Assembly (NCBI RefSeq): GCF_000001735.4
Contig: NC_003074.8
Location: 2,666,101-2,730,100, forward strand
Length of the DNA stretch: 64,000 nucleotides
Direction of reading: 5' to 3'
From: Arabidopsis thaliana
Taxonomy: Eukaryota; Streptophyta; Magnoliopsida; Brassicales; Brassicaceae
Shown: piece by piece, positions 23,801 through 36,481 of the stretch
Layout of the letters: every line of letters begins with the position of its first letter
Numbering within the stretch: position 1 is the first letter of the stretch
The notes under the pieces: model-generated
The model's database searches: none
What the model was told of the DNA's origin: nothing
Seen by the model: only the letters and a program-made list of their open reading frames with translations
Made by a program: the position numbers and the translations under genes

Positions 23801-26800
23801 GTAAAGAAACAATTGTTGCACTCCCAGGATCATGGAATTTAGCTATTGAAGGTAGAGAAGTAAGCAAAGAACTTGACTGAGGCTTCCAATATGAAGCTGC
23901 GGCTAACTTAAGGTGCTGTTTGTGGCCAAAGGCAAAACGTGCAAGAGCTGTAAAGACATAAACAACAGAGCGACTAGGGGATCAAATAGAAAGAAAAAAA
24001 AGTAAAAGTAAGCAAGCTACGCTTCAAGATGTATATGTAGAATGAACAAAGACAAACATTTGGAAATGCACAAAACTCTATATAAACTCTCTAAACGAGG
24101 GACAATATGATTTTAAGATTGTATCGAGCTAAAATGTCATTCTCTAAAACTAACGCATCAAATAAATATGGATTTCTAAGTAAACTGGATTCATGAAATT
24201 GGGCAAATGATAAATCAAGAAAAAAATGTACAGATGTATCTAGTTTAAAATAATCTTGTTAGGTTAGAATTGTTTTACTTTTGACGTTAAATGACTCTGA
24301 TGCTAATTAGGAACCCATGGTTCCACGAACATGAATTTTCAAGAGTTGCATGCTTTGCGTACCTACGGCAACCTCTGCTCGGACAAGTGGACTCCCATCT
24401 GAAACTACATCTAAGAGACTTTTAATGATAGCGTCTTCGGCTCTAATCTTTTCATCATCATCAAATTCATCCTCCACCACACTTTTATTAGAGTCAAACC
24501 CAATATCAAGCAAGGTACCCAGGGCAAAAACTGCAGCAGCCCTTACCTACAAGAGAATGTTATGGTCAGAACGTACACTTCTACACGAAGGACGTTATAC
24601 AGAAATCTGAACTTCACCTCAGGTTGGGGCTCGGAAAGCAGAGGTGCCAACTTTTCAAAAGCATTTGCCTCCCTGCCCATTATTTGGGCCTCCATAAAAT
24701 CTTCCCATAACTTTCCAAGACAAAGACAAAGCCATTGTAGAAACAATGGTTCTGGTTGTGGATCACTTGGTCTGGATGCTTCAAGGTGCCCGAGACAAAC
24801 ACCAATTAAATTAGCTTCAAGACATGCTTCCTGGCCTCGTCGATGTCCATCCACAATGACAGCCAGAACAAAAGCAGCCATAGCTCGTTGTTCTGGAAAT
24901 GCACCCGAGCTATCTAGAAATCGTATGAAGTATGTATGCCCCCCATCCTTCACAAGATCAATTTGACATGACTGAAAACAAAAGAGACCAGTCAATGTTG
25001 GAATAATCCAAGAATGAAACGAGAAAACTTATGCATCTTGAAAGTGTGACGGCCATAGGTAAGCAACTTGATCCGATGTCCAAGGATATGATATAAAAAA
25101 ATGTAGAGAAATATTAGGTGGTAAATATATGTTCATTCAGAATTCATGTCAGAACAAAACACAAATTGTTTTTCCATCAAGGTCCACACTCAATAAACAA
25201 CAGGTGCACAGAAAACCACAGAAAGAACTAGCACAATTTGTAGAATAACAAAAAGAGGCATGGCAAACCACCATCTTCCTCCCAAAAAATAGCTCATGGA
25301 ACATCAGATATTTACCTTGTCAAGTGCAAGAATTTTTGTCCATATGAAAACCAGGATCTGTCTTAGCTCATTCGTTGTTGTTTGCAGAAGCTTCAGCACA
25401 TATGGGAATATTCCAACAGACAAGGCCTAGAAGAATGTTCACTTCACGTGTAAAGACATATACATGATAAAAAGGAGAAACTCTGTGTAAGCCAAAGGGA
25501 GAGAGAAATTAAAATTTAAAGAAGTATACCAGATCCACAGCCCATGAACCCATATCAAGAAATCTTCCAAGAAGTACAAGAGCACGAAACCGATGGCACT
25601 GGCTAAGTAACACCTGAAACAAACCAGATTCTATAAATACGCTAAAATGGCAATATGCAAACAAAATTATGATAGAACGTCCTGAAGGAAGCCAAAGAAT
25701 GTTCCTAAGCCATATCCACACAAAACCCAGAGTGAGAAAATGGCAAATGAATATGAATCTCTCTCTCCCTCTCTCTCTCAGCAAAAGGGAAAATAAGTAC
25801 AGAAATCTAGGCACCTGAAGAACAATAGGTAACTGCTCCGGTGGCTTCTTATGCTCAGATCCATGATCAAGCCACACCTCAAAAGCTGTCAGTTGCTCAG
25901 TAAAAAACGGACTTGGCTAGAAAAAGGATAGGAACACGTTTTATAAGCAAAACAAGCGCCGTCGTATACAATTGCAGGAAACTATACAAAACAAAACAAA
26001 CCTGGAACTCTGTGCTTGGGTCCAGAACAAGTTGGGGAAGCTGAGAAAGACAGATTTCAGCAGCCATGTCCCATGCATCCCTGAAAAGCATGCAACGGAT
26101 AGCTGAGTCAAAATCTAGACACATAACATTTTACATAACAGAAGAATATGGTTCTTGTTGAATACCACATATGATGTTGATGCGTAGGAGGCAGCATAGG
26201 GTGAGATATTGGATTACAGTTTGCGGACCGCATTATTCTCTCAGCAAGTAAGAAATTCCGGAAAAGGCTAGCGACCAACAAGTCCTGTCTGAATAATCTC
26301 TGGAAAAGTTCTGCAGGGTAAAACTATCATTCATGAGGACACAGAAAAGAAGTCAACTTGAAGAAGATTTACCCTTGATAAATTATGCAGAAAGTTTGGA
26401 GAAGTACCATGAGGAAGCACATTCCAAGCAATTGTATCCGTCACTGCTGTGAAAATCCAGTTCAACTCCCCTAACAATGTCTTACGATCGTTTTGCCGGC
26501 CTGGAATCCTGTCGATAAGTGATTCATCGATAATTTCTTTCAGAAGCGAACGCCTGCAGAACCTGCAATGGAAATCCTCTTGTGAAAAAGCTGCAAGCTA
26601 AACTGAACTACATAAAATGGTGATCTGTTTACTGGAAAAAGGTTAAAAAGAAGCCCAGAATTGAAACCGCACAGACTCAGTAGCAATTAGTTATAGAATA
26701 AATATCACAGAAGGAGAAGGCTATCAATCAGGATGATATCGTGAATCTTTTGGTATCATCAAAAATACTTAGCCAGGACAGAAAGAATTATTGCAAACCA

Positions 26801-28811
26801 TACATCAGCAAACTTCCATATGCAAAGTGACTTGGCAGCTAAAGGTATTATCAGTCCTGGTTATCTCACAACTCTTATGATATGCTGTTTTACCACCCCA
26901 CAAAACTAAAACATACGCACAAGGTCTTCTAAACAAAACTCTATGATCCATCTTTGGTCCCATCCAAAATGCTGCCGAAAAGTTTTGATCTTACCTCATG
27001 ATGAAGCGAGAACATACTAGCTAAGATTTTATAAACTTAGCTAGACGGAACTTAAACTACATTTTGTAGGAAGAAAACATGACATCTGAGTACGCAAAAA
27101 AAGTCAGAGATGGAATGATGATTTACCATTTCAACGCCATTTTAATGGGCGTTGTCAGGCAAGACGTAAAAACATCAGCTGGAAACTCAACGCTCTGAGG
27201 AAGTGTCTCATGTACATCACAAGCAGCAAGTAGAATGCAGTCCCTTGAGGATCCAGAGGAACCAGAAGAACCCCAATCATGAAGCTGGCGTAAAGAGTAT
27301 ATGAATTTTATCAACTTATGGAACGAAAATTACAGACTCGAGTCCTAAACTCGACAGGAGATGTGTTCTATAAGTGAAGTGGTTGTTTCCTTTACCTCAG
27401 CAAAGGCATTCAGAATCATCCTAGCAGCAGAGCAGTCGAAAACATAGATGGAGGGTGTCTTCAACCAGGAATCAAGTTCACTGATTGGCAAGGGAATGTA
27501 CTGTGTATAACTCTGCTCAAACAGAGAATCAATCAGCTCGTGGTAACAGACGAGAAGGAACAAGAACATGGTAGAGAAAAGAAAACGCTAGTAAAAAACA
27601 GACCTTGTTAAATACCCAAATTTCACCATTAGCTGTAGGTTTTGGCACACCATGCCCATTATAATGGAATAGAACTCTCTCGGTCTTTGCATATTTCCGA
27701 CAAGTCAAGCACAGCTTCCTCACCTCATCTACTGTCGGATCAAGCTGAACCTTATAGCGGGCCTGAGAAATCATAAAATAAATAAGAAAAGCGTAACTTA
27801 ACAAAACAATAATGATAGGGTGCAGGGAAAAAAATTGTCACCCTGGGTTGCCATCTCTCATACTGAGTGCTCAAATTTTTTCCAATTGTCTCGAGAGCTT
27901 TAGGCGGTGCCATAGAAAATGGATCTGCCATCAGAAAGAAAAAAAATAGAGATAAAATTGACTGTGGCGACAAAAAAAAGGGATAAACACAGAAAAGAAA
28001 GAGTGTAATAGGATTGAGTAGGCCAAAGTTTCAACCTATCCATGCCTCGATTCTAGCACAAGGAGATATCTTTATAACATCCGGCGGATCAACAGTAATG
28101 TTTAAACACAGAACTAAAGCTACACATCCTGTTTTCATCTGCAAAGAAGAAGAAGAAAAGTTAACAAAGAATATGAGACTTGCAAGAACTCCCCTAGCTA
28201 TCAGATCCAATGAACACCTGATTTAGCTTCCGACGAGAAATAGAATTATTTCTGAAGAGACATTGAGATTGAAACGAAACGGAAACATGTATCTTTAAGG
28301 TTCAGCTCCACAATAAAAACGTTAACACAAGTACACAACCCTCCTCGGTTAACATTACCTAACATAGTAGCGAACAATAGCAGATTTTATAATGAATTCT
28401 AGAAAATGTAGTTGTTCTACCCGCCTCTTACATCGTCAGTTGCACTAAACAAGCTAGTCTAACATACTTGCAGCTACCAACAATGTTCGATTGAAAACTT
28501 ACTCGTTCTTTAAGCCGCCATTTGGGGACCAATACGATCTCAGAAGTCCCCAAGGGAGCAGAAGCCTCGGATGCGTCGTGTCTAAGCTCGCAGAGCACAA
28601 TAGTCTGAGGCAAGTAAGCCATGCTGGTGGCGGTGGCGGCTCCCTCCGTTGTACCATTCCCGTAGCTACTACTGCTCTTAGCCTCAGAATCCTTCCTCCG
28701 GGAATCACCGTCATCGTGACTAGAGACACAGTCTTCGTCGTAACGGTGATTGGAGACCAAAGAAACAGAAGATTGCGAGAACCGAGACACCATTAAGTCT
28801 CCTAATGCCAT
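20878..28811 (-). CDS. RAPTOR1B: RAPTOR, regulatory scaffold of TOR complex 1
   Basis: About 23 exons. I chose the ATG at 28811-28809 ([11 protein letters not shown]) because it opens exon 1 (28503..28811), whose GT donor leads in frame to exon 2 (28036..28138). The stop is at 20878-20880. The N-terminal RNC region (27.3-28.1 kb) is caspase-like and keeps the His and Cys positions ([21 protein letters not shown]). HEAT-type helices follow (24.3-27 kb: [45 protein letters not shown]). Next is a Ser-rich linker (23.4-23.9 kb), then WD40 repeats to the end ([37 protein letters not shown]). RAPTOR recruits substrates such as S6 kinase to TOR through TOS motifs. I recognise AtRAPTOR1B (At3g08850). 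Confidence 0.95.
25757..25780. repeat. CT-rich microsatellite in a RAPTOR1B intron
   Basis: A (CT)n-type tract interrupted by CCC sits in the intron between the two HEAT-region exons at about 25.6 and 25.8 kb. On the transcribed (minus) strand it reads as GA repeats. It is a simple low-complexity tract. Confidence 0.6.
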
Positions 28812-30232
28812 CCAAATCGGAGAACACACCCCCGAATTAACACACCCCCAGAAATCACGCAAATCAAATCCTCAGCCCTAGCTTTTTTGTTTGGATTGTG
28901 CGAGATACAGAAAATAAAATAGAAAGGAAGACGGAGAAATCCAGATCAATCAACAAAGCCGCTGCACCAGCGGCGCAGGAGCAGAGAATCCAGCTCGAAA
29001 AACCCTCGACAGAGAAGCGGAAGCGGAAACCCTAAGAATCAGGAGAAGCGGAGGATGAAGAACGATGATGATTGGCTACGACGGCGATTGATGTGGAAGC
29101 GGCGGCGAATTAACAGTGGTGGTGGTGGTGGCGGCAGAAGAGAAAAAAAAAAGGCAGAGGAGAAAGTGAGGATGCGAAAATTGGGATTTTGTCAAAGAGA
29201 GAGACAAAGGGAAAGTCTTCAATGCATTTGCGTTTTCTTTCCACTTCTCTTTCATTCTTTTTCTCCTTTCCGTTTTTAGTTTTACCCTCTTCAGATCAAA
29301 AATCCACTCTAATTAATTACTAACTTTAATGCAATGTTATTAAATACTAATATTATAAGATTGAGAGGTATACTAAATATCTATAATTTTAAAATTAATT
29401 TATGTTTAAAATGTGGAAATTGAAATTTTGTATGCATCATTGAGAAACAAATTCAAAGAACACCATCAATGGATCGACTAATTAACTGAGAAGTTAATCG
29501 CAAATTCAATCTGATTCTTTGATTAAAATGCAACTTAAAACTCACTTTTATTCTAATCACGGTCTAAATCTAAATTTAAAAAATCAGTCTAGTTTAATTA
29601 CGAAAACAAAAATTCAAGCTACTAAACTAGTAACAGAGAAATGATATTAAATTTAAAAACGATATTAGATTTTTTAAAACTATATTAATTTTTTTTTAAA
29701 CGAGACAATTGTATTTTCGTAACCATAAATTACTTAGCTGACACTTTGTTACGTGAGTTACCATAAATTCTTCGAATCACCTCTAGGATTCCGTACAACG
29801 GGGTACATGAAGGGATCATCATTGCACACGCTTCATAAGTATATTTATGTTTTAATCAGTTTTGTGTTATAACGTTTAAATTAGTGTAATCTAAACACCA
29901 ACGGTTTTTCTACTCTTACATAGCAATGTCTGGTCTTCTAAACCGAATTCATCTAGGGTTTATTGTAGTTGGTAAAAAAATGAAAACCGAAAAACTAAAA
30001 ATTTGGTGTAGGGAAAAAATATTGGGTTCAAATTCCATGTTAATCAAAACTTCAGGTTCCGTTTTGCAATTATTCCATTATATTATCAATTTTGGACACA
30101 AACATCAAGCTGACACTTTGTTTGTCTGAATAACATTATCAAAGGCCATATATATCTAAAAGTCAGCAGAAAAATATCACAACTCCCTCTCTCTCACTTG
30201 GGAATCTCGCATCGAGAAAACAAGAAGATTCG
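28812..30232. other. RAPTOR1B 5' region followed by AT-rich intergenic DNA
   Basis: 28812 to about 29270 is GC-richer and purine-rich, and includes a GGT/GGC trinucleotide run near 29117-29139. It is probably the RAPTOR1B 5' UTR and promoter. The open frame at 29055-29279 there is low complexity and I do not call it. From about 29280 to 30140 the sequence is very AT-rich with no coding signal. Confidence 0.5.
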
Positions 30233-30373
30233 ATGATAAGAAAGACACTATGCATACTTGAAGAACTTATATTCGTGCTGACGAGTCTCGTTTCCGCGAT
30301 CAGGACAGCTCTCCGGACATCGTTTTCCTACTCCGCCGCGGCGCCGCCATTTCTACCACTTCCTCGTCTTTGA
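30233..30373 (+). CDS. Possible 46-aa small ORF, unrecognised
   Basis: ATG at 30233, TGA at 30371-30373. The protein has a hydrophobic stretch (residues 5-23, LCILEELIFVLTSLVS) and an Ala/Pro-rich tail (SAAAPPFLPLPRL). The ORF is clearly GC-richer than the AT-rich DNA around it. Just upstream are a TATA-like TATATAT (about 30149) and a CT-rich patch (CTCCCTCTCTCTCAC, 30183-30197), spaced as in plant core promoters. I recognise no family. It could be a genuine small peptide gene, the first exon of a non-coding RNA, or chance. Coding status is an inference. Confidence 0.3.
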   Translation: MIRKTLCILEELIFVLTSLVSAIRTALRTSFSYSAAAPPFLPLPRL

Positions 30374-30653
30374 TGACCAACTGTTTTGCCCCACAGGTGT
30401 ATCATTCAAGTTTTACTCTAAACTCGAAACTTCGGATCAATATATGTATTTGTGGAATATCATTAGCAGCGAGTTTTTTATTTATTTGTAGATTCTATCA
30501 AGTGTATACAGTACTGTACATTTAGTTACATATACTTGCATCTGTGATATATTTCGGTAAACACCAATTGTAATTCTACTTTATGATGTATTGTGTTATT
30601 TATATACACATACAAGGGTGAGTGATCATTAGAGAACGGATAAAGATAGTAAA
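30374..30653. other. Spacer and PYR4 3' flank
   Basis: AT-rich sequence immediately downstream of the PYR4 stop codon, probably including its 3' UTR. A GT donor-like CACAG/GTGTAT lies at about 30396-30402, so a transcript from the small ORF could splice here. I see nothing else. Confidence 0.4.
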
Positions 30654-32987
30654 TCACATCTTGGACATGGCGTGATCCATCACATCCACGAGGAAATCTA
30701 CAAAATACAAGATTTGAAACAACATAAATCATGAATAAAAAAATGAAACAAAAAGAAACCAATTTGAAGATATATATGTTAAACTAAGGAGCTAACCAGC
30801 GTCGGAGAGGGTGAAGCAGAGAGGAGGAGTGATTCTGAAGACATTCCCATAGAATCCACCTTTCCCCACCAACACTCCCATTTCTTGATACCAAAAGATT
30901 TGTATTAAACACTATCTTAAATGCATAAGTATCAACTTTATATGATGAGAGTGATCAATTTCACTTGGTTTAGGATTGAACACAACTAACCTTTCATTTG
31001 ATCCATTAAATGAAGGGTCTCTGCTTTTGCAGGAGTTTTTAAGTCGCGGTCTTTGACAAACTCAACTCCTAGCATCAATCCTCTCCCTCTCACGTCTCCA
31101 ATGACTAAACAAATTAGAGAAAGGATAAGATATTCAATAAAGAAAAATTTTAAAATTGATTTTAATTTGGACAAGAAGTAACTCACGTTCGTATTTGTTT
31201 TTGAGTAGCGTAAGTCTACGTTTAAGATGTGAGCCAACGAGGTTAGCATTCTCTTGGAGCTTCTCTTCGTGAAGGACTCTAAGTACTGCGTGTCCTGCGG
31301 CCGTGCACATTGGATTTCCGCCGAAAGTATTAAAGTAACTCCGACGGCTTAAAACGCCGGCAATCTCCGGTGTCGTCACAACCGCTCCAAGTGGTATACC
31401 GTTACCGATCCCCTGCAAAATCCAAATTAGAATTGATGATGATAAATTGATAACGATGCATGAATCATGATAATGATGAACCTTGGCCATGGTGACGATG
31501 TCAGGGATAACACCATGGGATTGAAACCCCCAGAAATGGGTTCCGGTACGAGCAAAACCGGATTGGACTTCATCGGCGATGCAAACTCCTCCGGCTTTCC
31601 TCACGATGTCGTAAGCCGCCGGTAAGTATCCGGGAGCAAGCTCTACGATTCCTCCAACACCCTGTTACAGGATATAGACTACATTACATGCATATTCATT
31701 ATCATAATCATAAATACCTTTTTGATATAAGAAATAAGTACAAATTAATCTCGCCTGGATTGATTCGCCAATGAAACCGGCGACTTGACCGGACGTTCCG
31801 AATTGGATAAGATCGTGTACATCACTCGCGTACTTTTCACCGTCGGATCCAAATATTCCTCTGTAAGGATCTGGATTTATGGCGTGATGAACTCCACTCT
31901 GTTACAGAGATGATGCCTTGTCAAATTTAAATTTGGGTTGGTTACTTCTTCTCTTCTTCATATAAACTCATTTAGTCCAAGCTAATCGATTCAAACGTCA
32001 TATTGAACTTTGATTCCATTCTAATTTTTGTTTGGTCAACACAGCTTAACTGTCTTACTCATCTACTATGATCTTAAGAAAAAATCAATTATGCTATATC
32101 AGATGGTGTAGATTGAAATGGAAAAGAACCTGAACGACGTTGAATTTCCAGTTGGACTGAGCAGTGGCACCCATAGTAGCAGCTGCGTTTCCATGATAAG
32201 AGTTCCTAAGCGAAACGATGTCGTTACATCCTGTATACAGTCTAGCCATCATCATCGCAAGTTCATTCGCCTCCGTACCCGAATTCGTGAAAAACACCAC
32301 CTACGTACATGATAACACATGTACATTTGACTTGCCGGTCAAGTCATCGAATAACCTTAATACAAAAAAAACTATATTGCACAACTCAAAAAGAAGATAT
32401 ATCATTATTTACCTTGAGATCTCCCGGAAGAGTGGAGACAAGGGCTTCAGCGAAATCGGAGATGGTGTGGTTAAGGTAAAGGATGGTGGAGTGGTTAATA
32501 AGTTTCAACTGTTTGACGACGGAGTTAACTACTTCCGGGTGGCAATGGCCGCACGAAACCGTCGCTATTCCTCCAAAGGCATCTAAATATCGACGTCCAT
32601 TCTCGTCGAACACATACTGCATCTTTGCCTCCACAATGTTTAACTGTTATCATCAACGGTAAAAAAGAAAACAGAGTAAGAAACGTCGTCGTTCTATGCT
32701 AGAAAACAAAAATGATAGGGATCGGAACGTCGTTTTACGGGTGTGTTGTAGAAGTGAAAAAGAGCGGGGCTGAGGAACTCTCGCCGCTTTGCGATGATCT
32801 CTGCCGTAGATGGACCGTCGTAAGGCGGCGGAGAATAATTGAACGGGGGCATTTTCGGAAGTTTTGTTTCGGTCTCGGTCTCGCGGACGGAGGATGTTCT
32901 CTGAGCTGCTGTTTGTGAGGAGCCATGGCGCGGAAGAAGATAATTGTTCCGTTTCAGTAGTGAATTAACCGCCGTTAACTTCCGCAT
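30654..32987 (-). CDS. PYR4: Class III aminotransferase, beta-alanine / alanine:glyoxylate type, mitochondrial
   Basis: About nine exons from the ATG at 32987 to the stop at 30654-30656, giving roughly 480 aa. The N terminus ([20 protein letters not shown]) is basic and Ser-rich, as for mitochondrial import. Exon 1 ends at 32739 before GTAAAA. Class III PLP-enzyme landmarks are clear: [20 protein letters not shown] (substrate/cofactor region), [47 protein letters not shown] (the Asp that contacts the PLP ring nitrogen) and [15 protein letters not shown] (the PLP-linked Lys). Then come [17 protein letters not shown] and [12 protein letters not shown]. The family moves amino groups from alanine or beta-alanine to glyoxylate or pyruvate; PYR4 is linked to the last step of uracil breakdown. 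I recognise At3g08860. Confidence 0.9.
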
Positions 32988-34399
32988 TTTTTCACCGACG
33001 TTAAAACGTTACCGGAGATCTTTTGAGAGATTGAGAGAGAGAAGAGATAGAGTGTATGAATTATCAAGTATGGCAGAGTTGTTCTATAAAAAGGCGTAAC
33101 TGGTTTATACTATTGGCAAAATTAAATCTATCATCAGCTGAAGCGTGTCCGTTTGTTTTGGCATTGTTTTATCTTCATCCCAGTTTAATACGTACTTATC
33201 TTACCTAAGTCTAACCTAAATTATTTATCAAAAAGTATAACCTAATAAGTTAATATGAGATTCACTAAAATACATGAGAAATACAGTTTAAAACTCCACT
33301 TATTAAGTAAATATTCTAATCATAGATAAGATGAGCAAGTAAGCAGCACATTAACCAAAGTACCAAACCATAGAGTCACGCTATTATTATAGTTTTCTTT
33401 AGTTTGATTGGCGTAATTAACTTGTTTTTGGCGTAATTAATTAACTTGTAGGATAGTGATAGTCTGATACACGGTTCTATACAACGAATCACAGTTGTTT
33501 ATTTAAATTTTAAAGCATAGAAACAACAGATATCACAGTAACAAAACAACTGTGTCGTAATATTTGTAAAAAATGGTTTGAGTTGTTATGAAAATTCAGT
33601 AATGTTCACAACGCAATCATTGTTTTAAAACTTCTGTAGCCAATTGCAAAGTTTAGACGCTTTCTTTCAATACACGTTTCTAATTATAGGCATGTCCATC
33701 ATGAACCTGGACACAAACTGAGGCATAGGTTCGTAGTTCACTTGTCGTTGTGTTATGAAAGTGAAACCATCAACCTACCAAGCCCATATCATAATAATTT
33801 TGAATTGTTGATTGAAATAATTGGGCAACACACAATATTTTTCTATTTTCTCCACTTGAAATTGCTTAAAATGATCCAATCATGCTGTTACGTTTGGAAA
33901 GAATCTAGAACGGACCTGTTAGTCTTATCTTCTGTCAATCTCATTTTGTATCAAAGTTTTCAATCATATATGAGGGATTGGATCGTCTTTTTAACATTTG
34001 TTTTAAGTCACCGATCAAAGTCTTGAGTTGATAACAAAAGCAAACTAAAACGGAATAAGAAAGATATTTTGTTTGCATTGGAATAAGAAAATATATTTTG
34101 TTTGCTATTTGCATTTTATGTTATAATTTACAAAAAAATGTTTAGACAAAAGAAAAGTCTGTTTTTAGTAATGCAAAAATAATATTGTACCTAATAAAGC
34201 TGGAAACAATGAACCCTTGTATTGTACAAGTTGTATCTATCATTCACTTAGTAATATGGGTAATGGGTTCACTGGTCCATAATAAGACATAATCGACACA
34301 CACGTCATACATTTAGTTCCTTCTTAGCATAAATAGTAAAAACATACAAAATGTTCTGTTTCTAGAAAATAAATAAGCTATGCTAAAAGTGCTATGAAA
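32988..34399. other. AT-rich intergenic region upstream of PYR4, downstream of LecRK
   Basis: Purine-rich 5' UTR/promoter sequence for PYR4 lies near 33000-33060 (GAGAGATTGAGAGAGAGAAG). A short direct repeat GGCGTAATTAA occurs at 33410-33420 and 33430-33440. The open frame at 33742-34026 has no recognisable content. I see no gene in the remaining DNA. Confidence 0.5.
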
Positions 34400-36481
34400 C
34401 TATCTACCACTAACGATAGAGCTTGAAGAAACATTGGAGAAAGACGAAAAAGTATTCGAGCTCGAGGCTCTATCAGACGAAACATAACCTACAACATTCG
34501 ATTTATGATCGTCTCTCGAAGAATCCGAGAATCCCCAATTTTCATCAATCTGTGGAACATTCTCTTCACCATTCAAATATCTAAGCACCATTCTCATCGA
34601 TGGCCTAAATTTTGGTTTCTGATGGCAACATAGTAACCCCACAACAAGAGCTAGTTTAGCCTCTCTGCCATTGAAACTAGACCCGAGATTCTGATCCACG
34701 ACGCAAAGGATTCCACCATTAGTATGAAATTCCATTACCCAATCAGCTAAGAAGAAGTTCTCTGCATTCGTTGGTTTATTCCCACACACTATTTCTAACA
34801 ACAAAACGCCAAACGCGAAAACGTCAGACGCGGTTGAGCCTTTACCGTTACGTGTGAGCTCAGGCGCCATGTACCCTAAAGTGCCAACGATTTTCGTGGT
34901 CTGCGTTAACGTTCCGCGTTCATAAAGCCTCGCGAGTCCAAAATCGCCTAATTTAGCGTTCATATCTTCATCAATAAGAACATTGCTCGGTTTCACGTCT
35001 CTATGAACCACGATCTGTTCCCATTCCTCATGAAGGTACAACAGTCCCGACGCGATTCCCTTTATGATCTCGAAACGCACGTCCCACGGCAACACGATGC
35101 CGTTTCTTCTCGGCGTTTGGTACAGCAACGAGTCGAGACTTCCGTTGGGTATATAATCGTAAATTAACAAGAGCTCGTTCTTGTGTTTGCACCATCCTTG
35201 AAGATTCACGAGGTTCTTATGACCTAATCTTCCTAAACTCTCGATCTCTGCCATAAATTCTCGAACACCTTGTAAGCTATTTGAGGTTATCTTCTTCACT
35301 GCGATTGGACCCGAAGAAGATAGATTTCCTCTGTAAACGATTCCAAATCCTCCAGTACCGATAATCTCACTCTCTTTGAATTTCTTCGTTGCTAAGTAGA
35401 GATCTCTGTATCTAAACCTATGAGGATAATCAATCTCCCAATCCTCTAGAGTATCTTCTTCTTGGATTCGCCTTTTGTACATCACAAATATAAATAGTAA
35501 CACAAGCAAGACCAGTGTGACGATCGATAAAGCAACAATCAAAACAATGACTTGAGAATTGTAACCTTTCTTGTTACTCAAGCGAGGTGGAGGAGGAAGC
35601 CGCGAGATCTCGAGCCAATCCGCCATTGGATTTTCTCCGCAGCTTGAAAAACTCCAACCCATTACATAGTGAGCACTCGACTGGTCTTTTCCAGTCGCGG
35701 CGGTGAATCCGACGTACATTTCATCCTTCACAATCTCCGACAGCTCTGAAACTCGTCGCGAGATTAGAGGCTTCTTGGGTTTAAACTCTAATCTCGTCGG
35801 ATAGATTGTAACGTTTAAGGTTTCGCTGGATCCGTCGTAATCGATAAGAACTCGGATTGGTTCGCCGCTCTCGAGCTGAAAATCTTCCTTTCGATCCTCT
35901 GTGTCGTAGTAAATGAGTGGTTCTTGTACATTGGAGGAGAGGTTGTTGAAATTAAGACCGATGTGGTTTCCTCTTCTGTCTGCGCCGTCTTTAAATCCTT
36001 GTACCGTGTCGAATTCCACTGCGAATACGTGATTCGATGGATTACCGTTGTTGGTTCTGTTCAACAGACCCAAATACTGTGCAGATTCGGCTCCTGGACG
36101 ATTCGGGGTCGGAGAAAGTGTGAACGTGAAACCAAAACCACCGTTGCCGGGACTTGAAGGGAGTATGACGAAGACGAAAGAAGTGCTAAAGGAACAAACT
36201 TTGATATCGGAGGAATTGGTTAACTCACGCAATCTGATTGGTTTGCGGTAAAACGCTGTTCCAGTGACGTTTTGTTTCCGATTAGTTAGTCTAAGAAGAT
36301 CATTGTCGTGTTGGATTGTGGAAGCTCCTTCTGTTTGAATATCCGTTTGGTTTTCTTTGAAACCTATGAATGTGAATTTCGCTGTCGTGGCCTCAGCAAG
36401 AACAGAGCTTTTAGAAGCGTTTGATAATATCATTAGAAAGAAGAAGAACATGAACGAGTTTATGGATCTTGCTATGCCCAT
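34400..36481 (-). CDS. LECRK61: L-type lectin receptor-like kinase, clade VI
   Basis: Intronless, 693 aa from the ATG at 36481. An upstream in-frame ATG at 36544 exists, but the downstream one starts a proper signal peptide (MGIARSINSFMFFFFLMIL). Residues about 30-285 are a legume-lectin domain (ATAKFTFIGF, HVFAVEFDTVQGF, HIGLNFNNLSS, MYVGFTAATG). A membrane span follows (about 310-335, VIVLIVALSIVTLVLLVLL). The kinase domain holds GTGGFGIVYRG (P-loop), AVKKI (Lys), HRDVKPSNVLID (RD-type catalytic loop), DFGLARL and GYMAPEL, so it looks active. LecRKs act at the plasma membrane in immunity and hormone responses; clade VI members modulate ABA responses in seeds. I recognise At3g08870. Confidence 0.93.
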   Translation of the reverse strand: MGIARSINSFMFFFFLMILSNASKSSVLAEATTAKFTFIGFKENQTDIQTEGASTIQHDNDLLRLTNRKQNVTGTAFYRKPIRLRELTNSSDIKVCSFSTSFVFVILPSSPGNGGFGFTFTLSPTPNRPGAESAQYLGLLNRTNNGNPSNHVFAVEFDTVQGFKDGADRRGNHIGLNFNNLSSNVQEPLIYYDTEDRKEDFQLESGEPIRVLIDYDGSSETLNVTIYPTRLEFKPKKPLISRRVSELSEIVKDEMYVGFTAATGKDQSSAHYVMGWSFSSCGENPMADWLEISRLPPPPRLSNKKGYNSQVIVLIVALSIVTLVLLVLLFIFVMYKRRIQEEDTLEDWEIDYPHRFRYRDLYLATKKFKESEIIGTGGFGIVYRGNLSSSGPIAVKKITSNSLQGVREFMAEIESLGRLGHKNLVNLQGWCKHKNELLLIYDYIPNGSLDSLLYQTPRRNGIVLPWDVRFEIIKGIASGLLYLHEEWEQIVVHRDVKPSNVLIDEDMNAKLGDFGLARLYERGTLTQTTKIVGTLGYMAPELTRNGKGSTASDVFAFGVLLLEIVCGNKPTNAENFFLADWVMEFHTNGGILCVVDQNLGSSFNGREAKLALVVGLLCCHQKPKFRPSMRMVLRYLNGEENVPQIDENWGFSDSSRDDHKSNVVGYVSSDRASSSNTFSSFSNVSSSSIVSGR

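Noticed and set aside
29055..29279. 74-codon plus-strand frame with poly-Gly and poly-Lys
   Set aside because: Low-complexity purine-rich DNA in the RAPTOR1B upstream region; no recognisable protein and no splice or promoter support.
30026..30037. GGTTCAAATTCC, a tRNA T-arm-like B box
   Set aside because: No matching A box or cloverleaf upstream; the surrounding DNA is too AT-rich for a tRNA.
33742..34026. 94-codon plus-strand frame in the PYR4-LecRK gap
   Set aside because: Random-looking Phe/Leu/Ser-rich product from AT-rich DNA, no promoter or splice signals seen.
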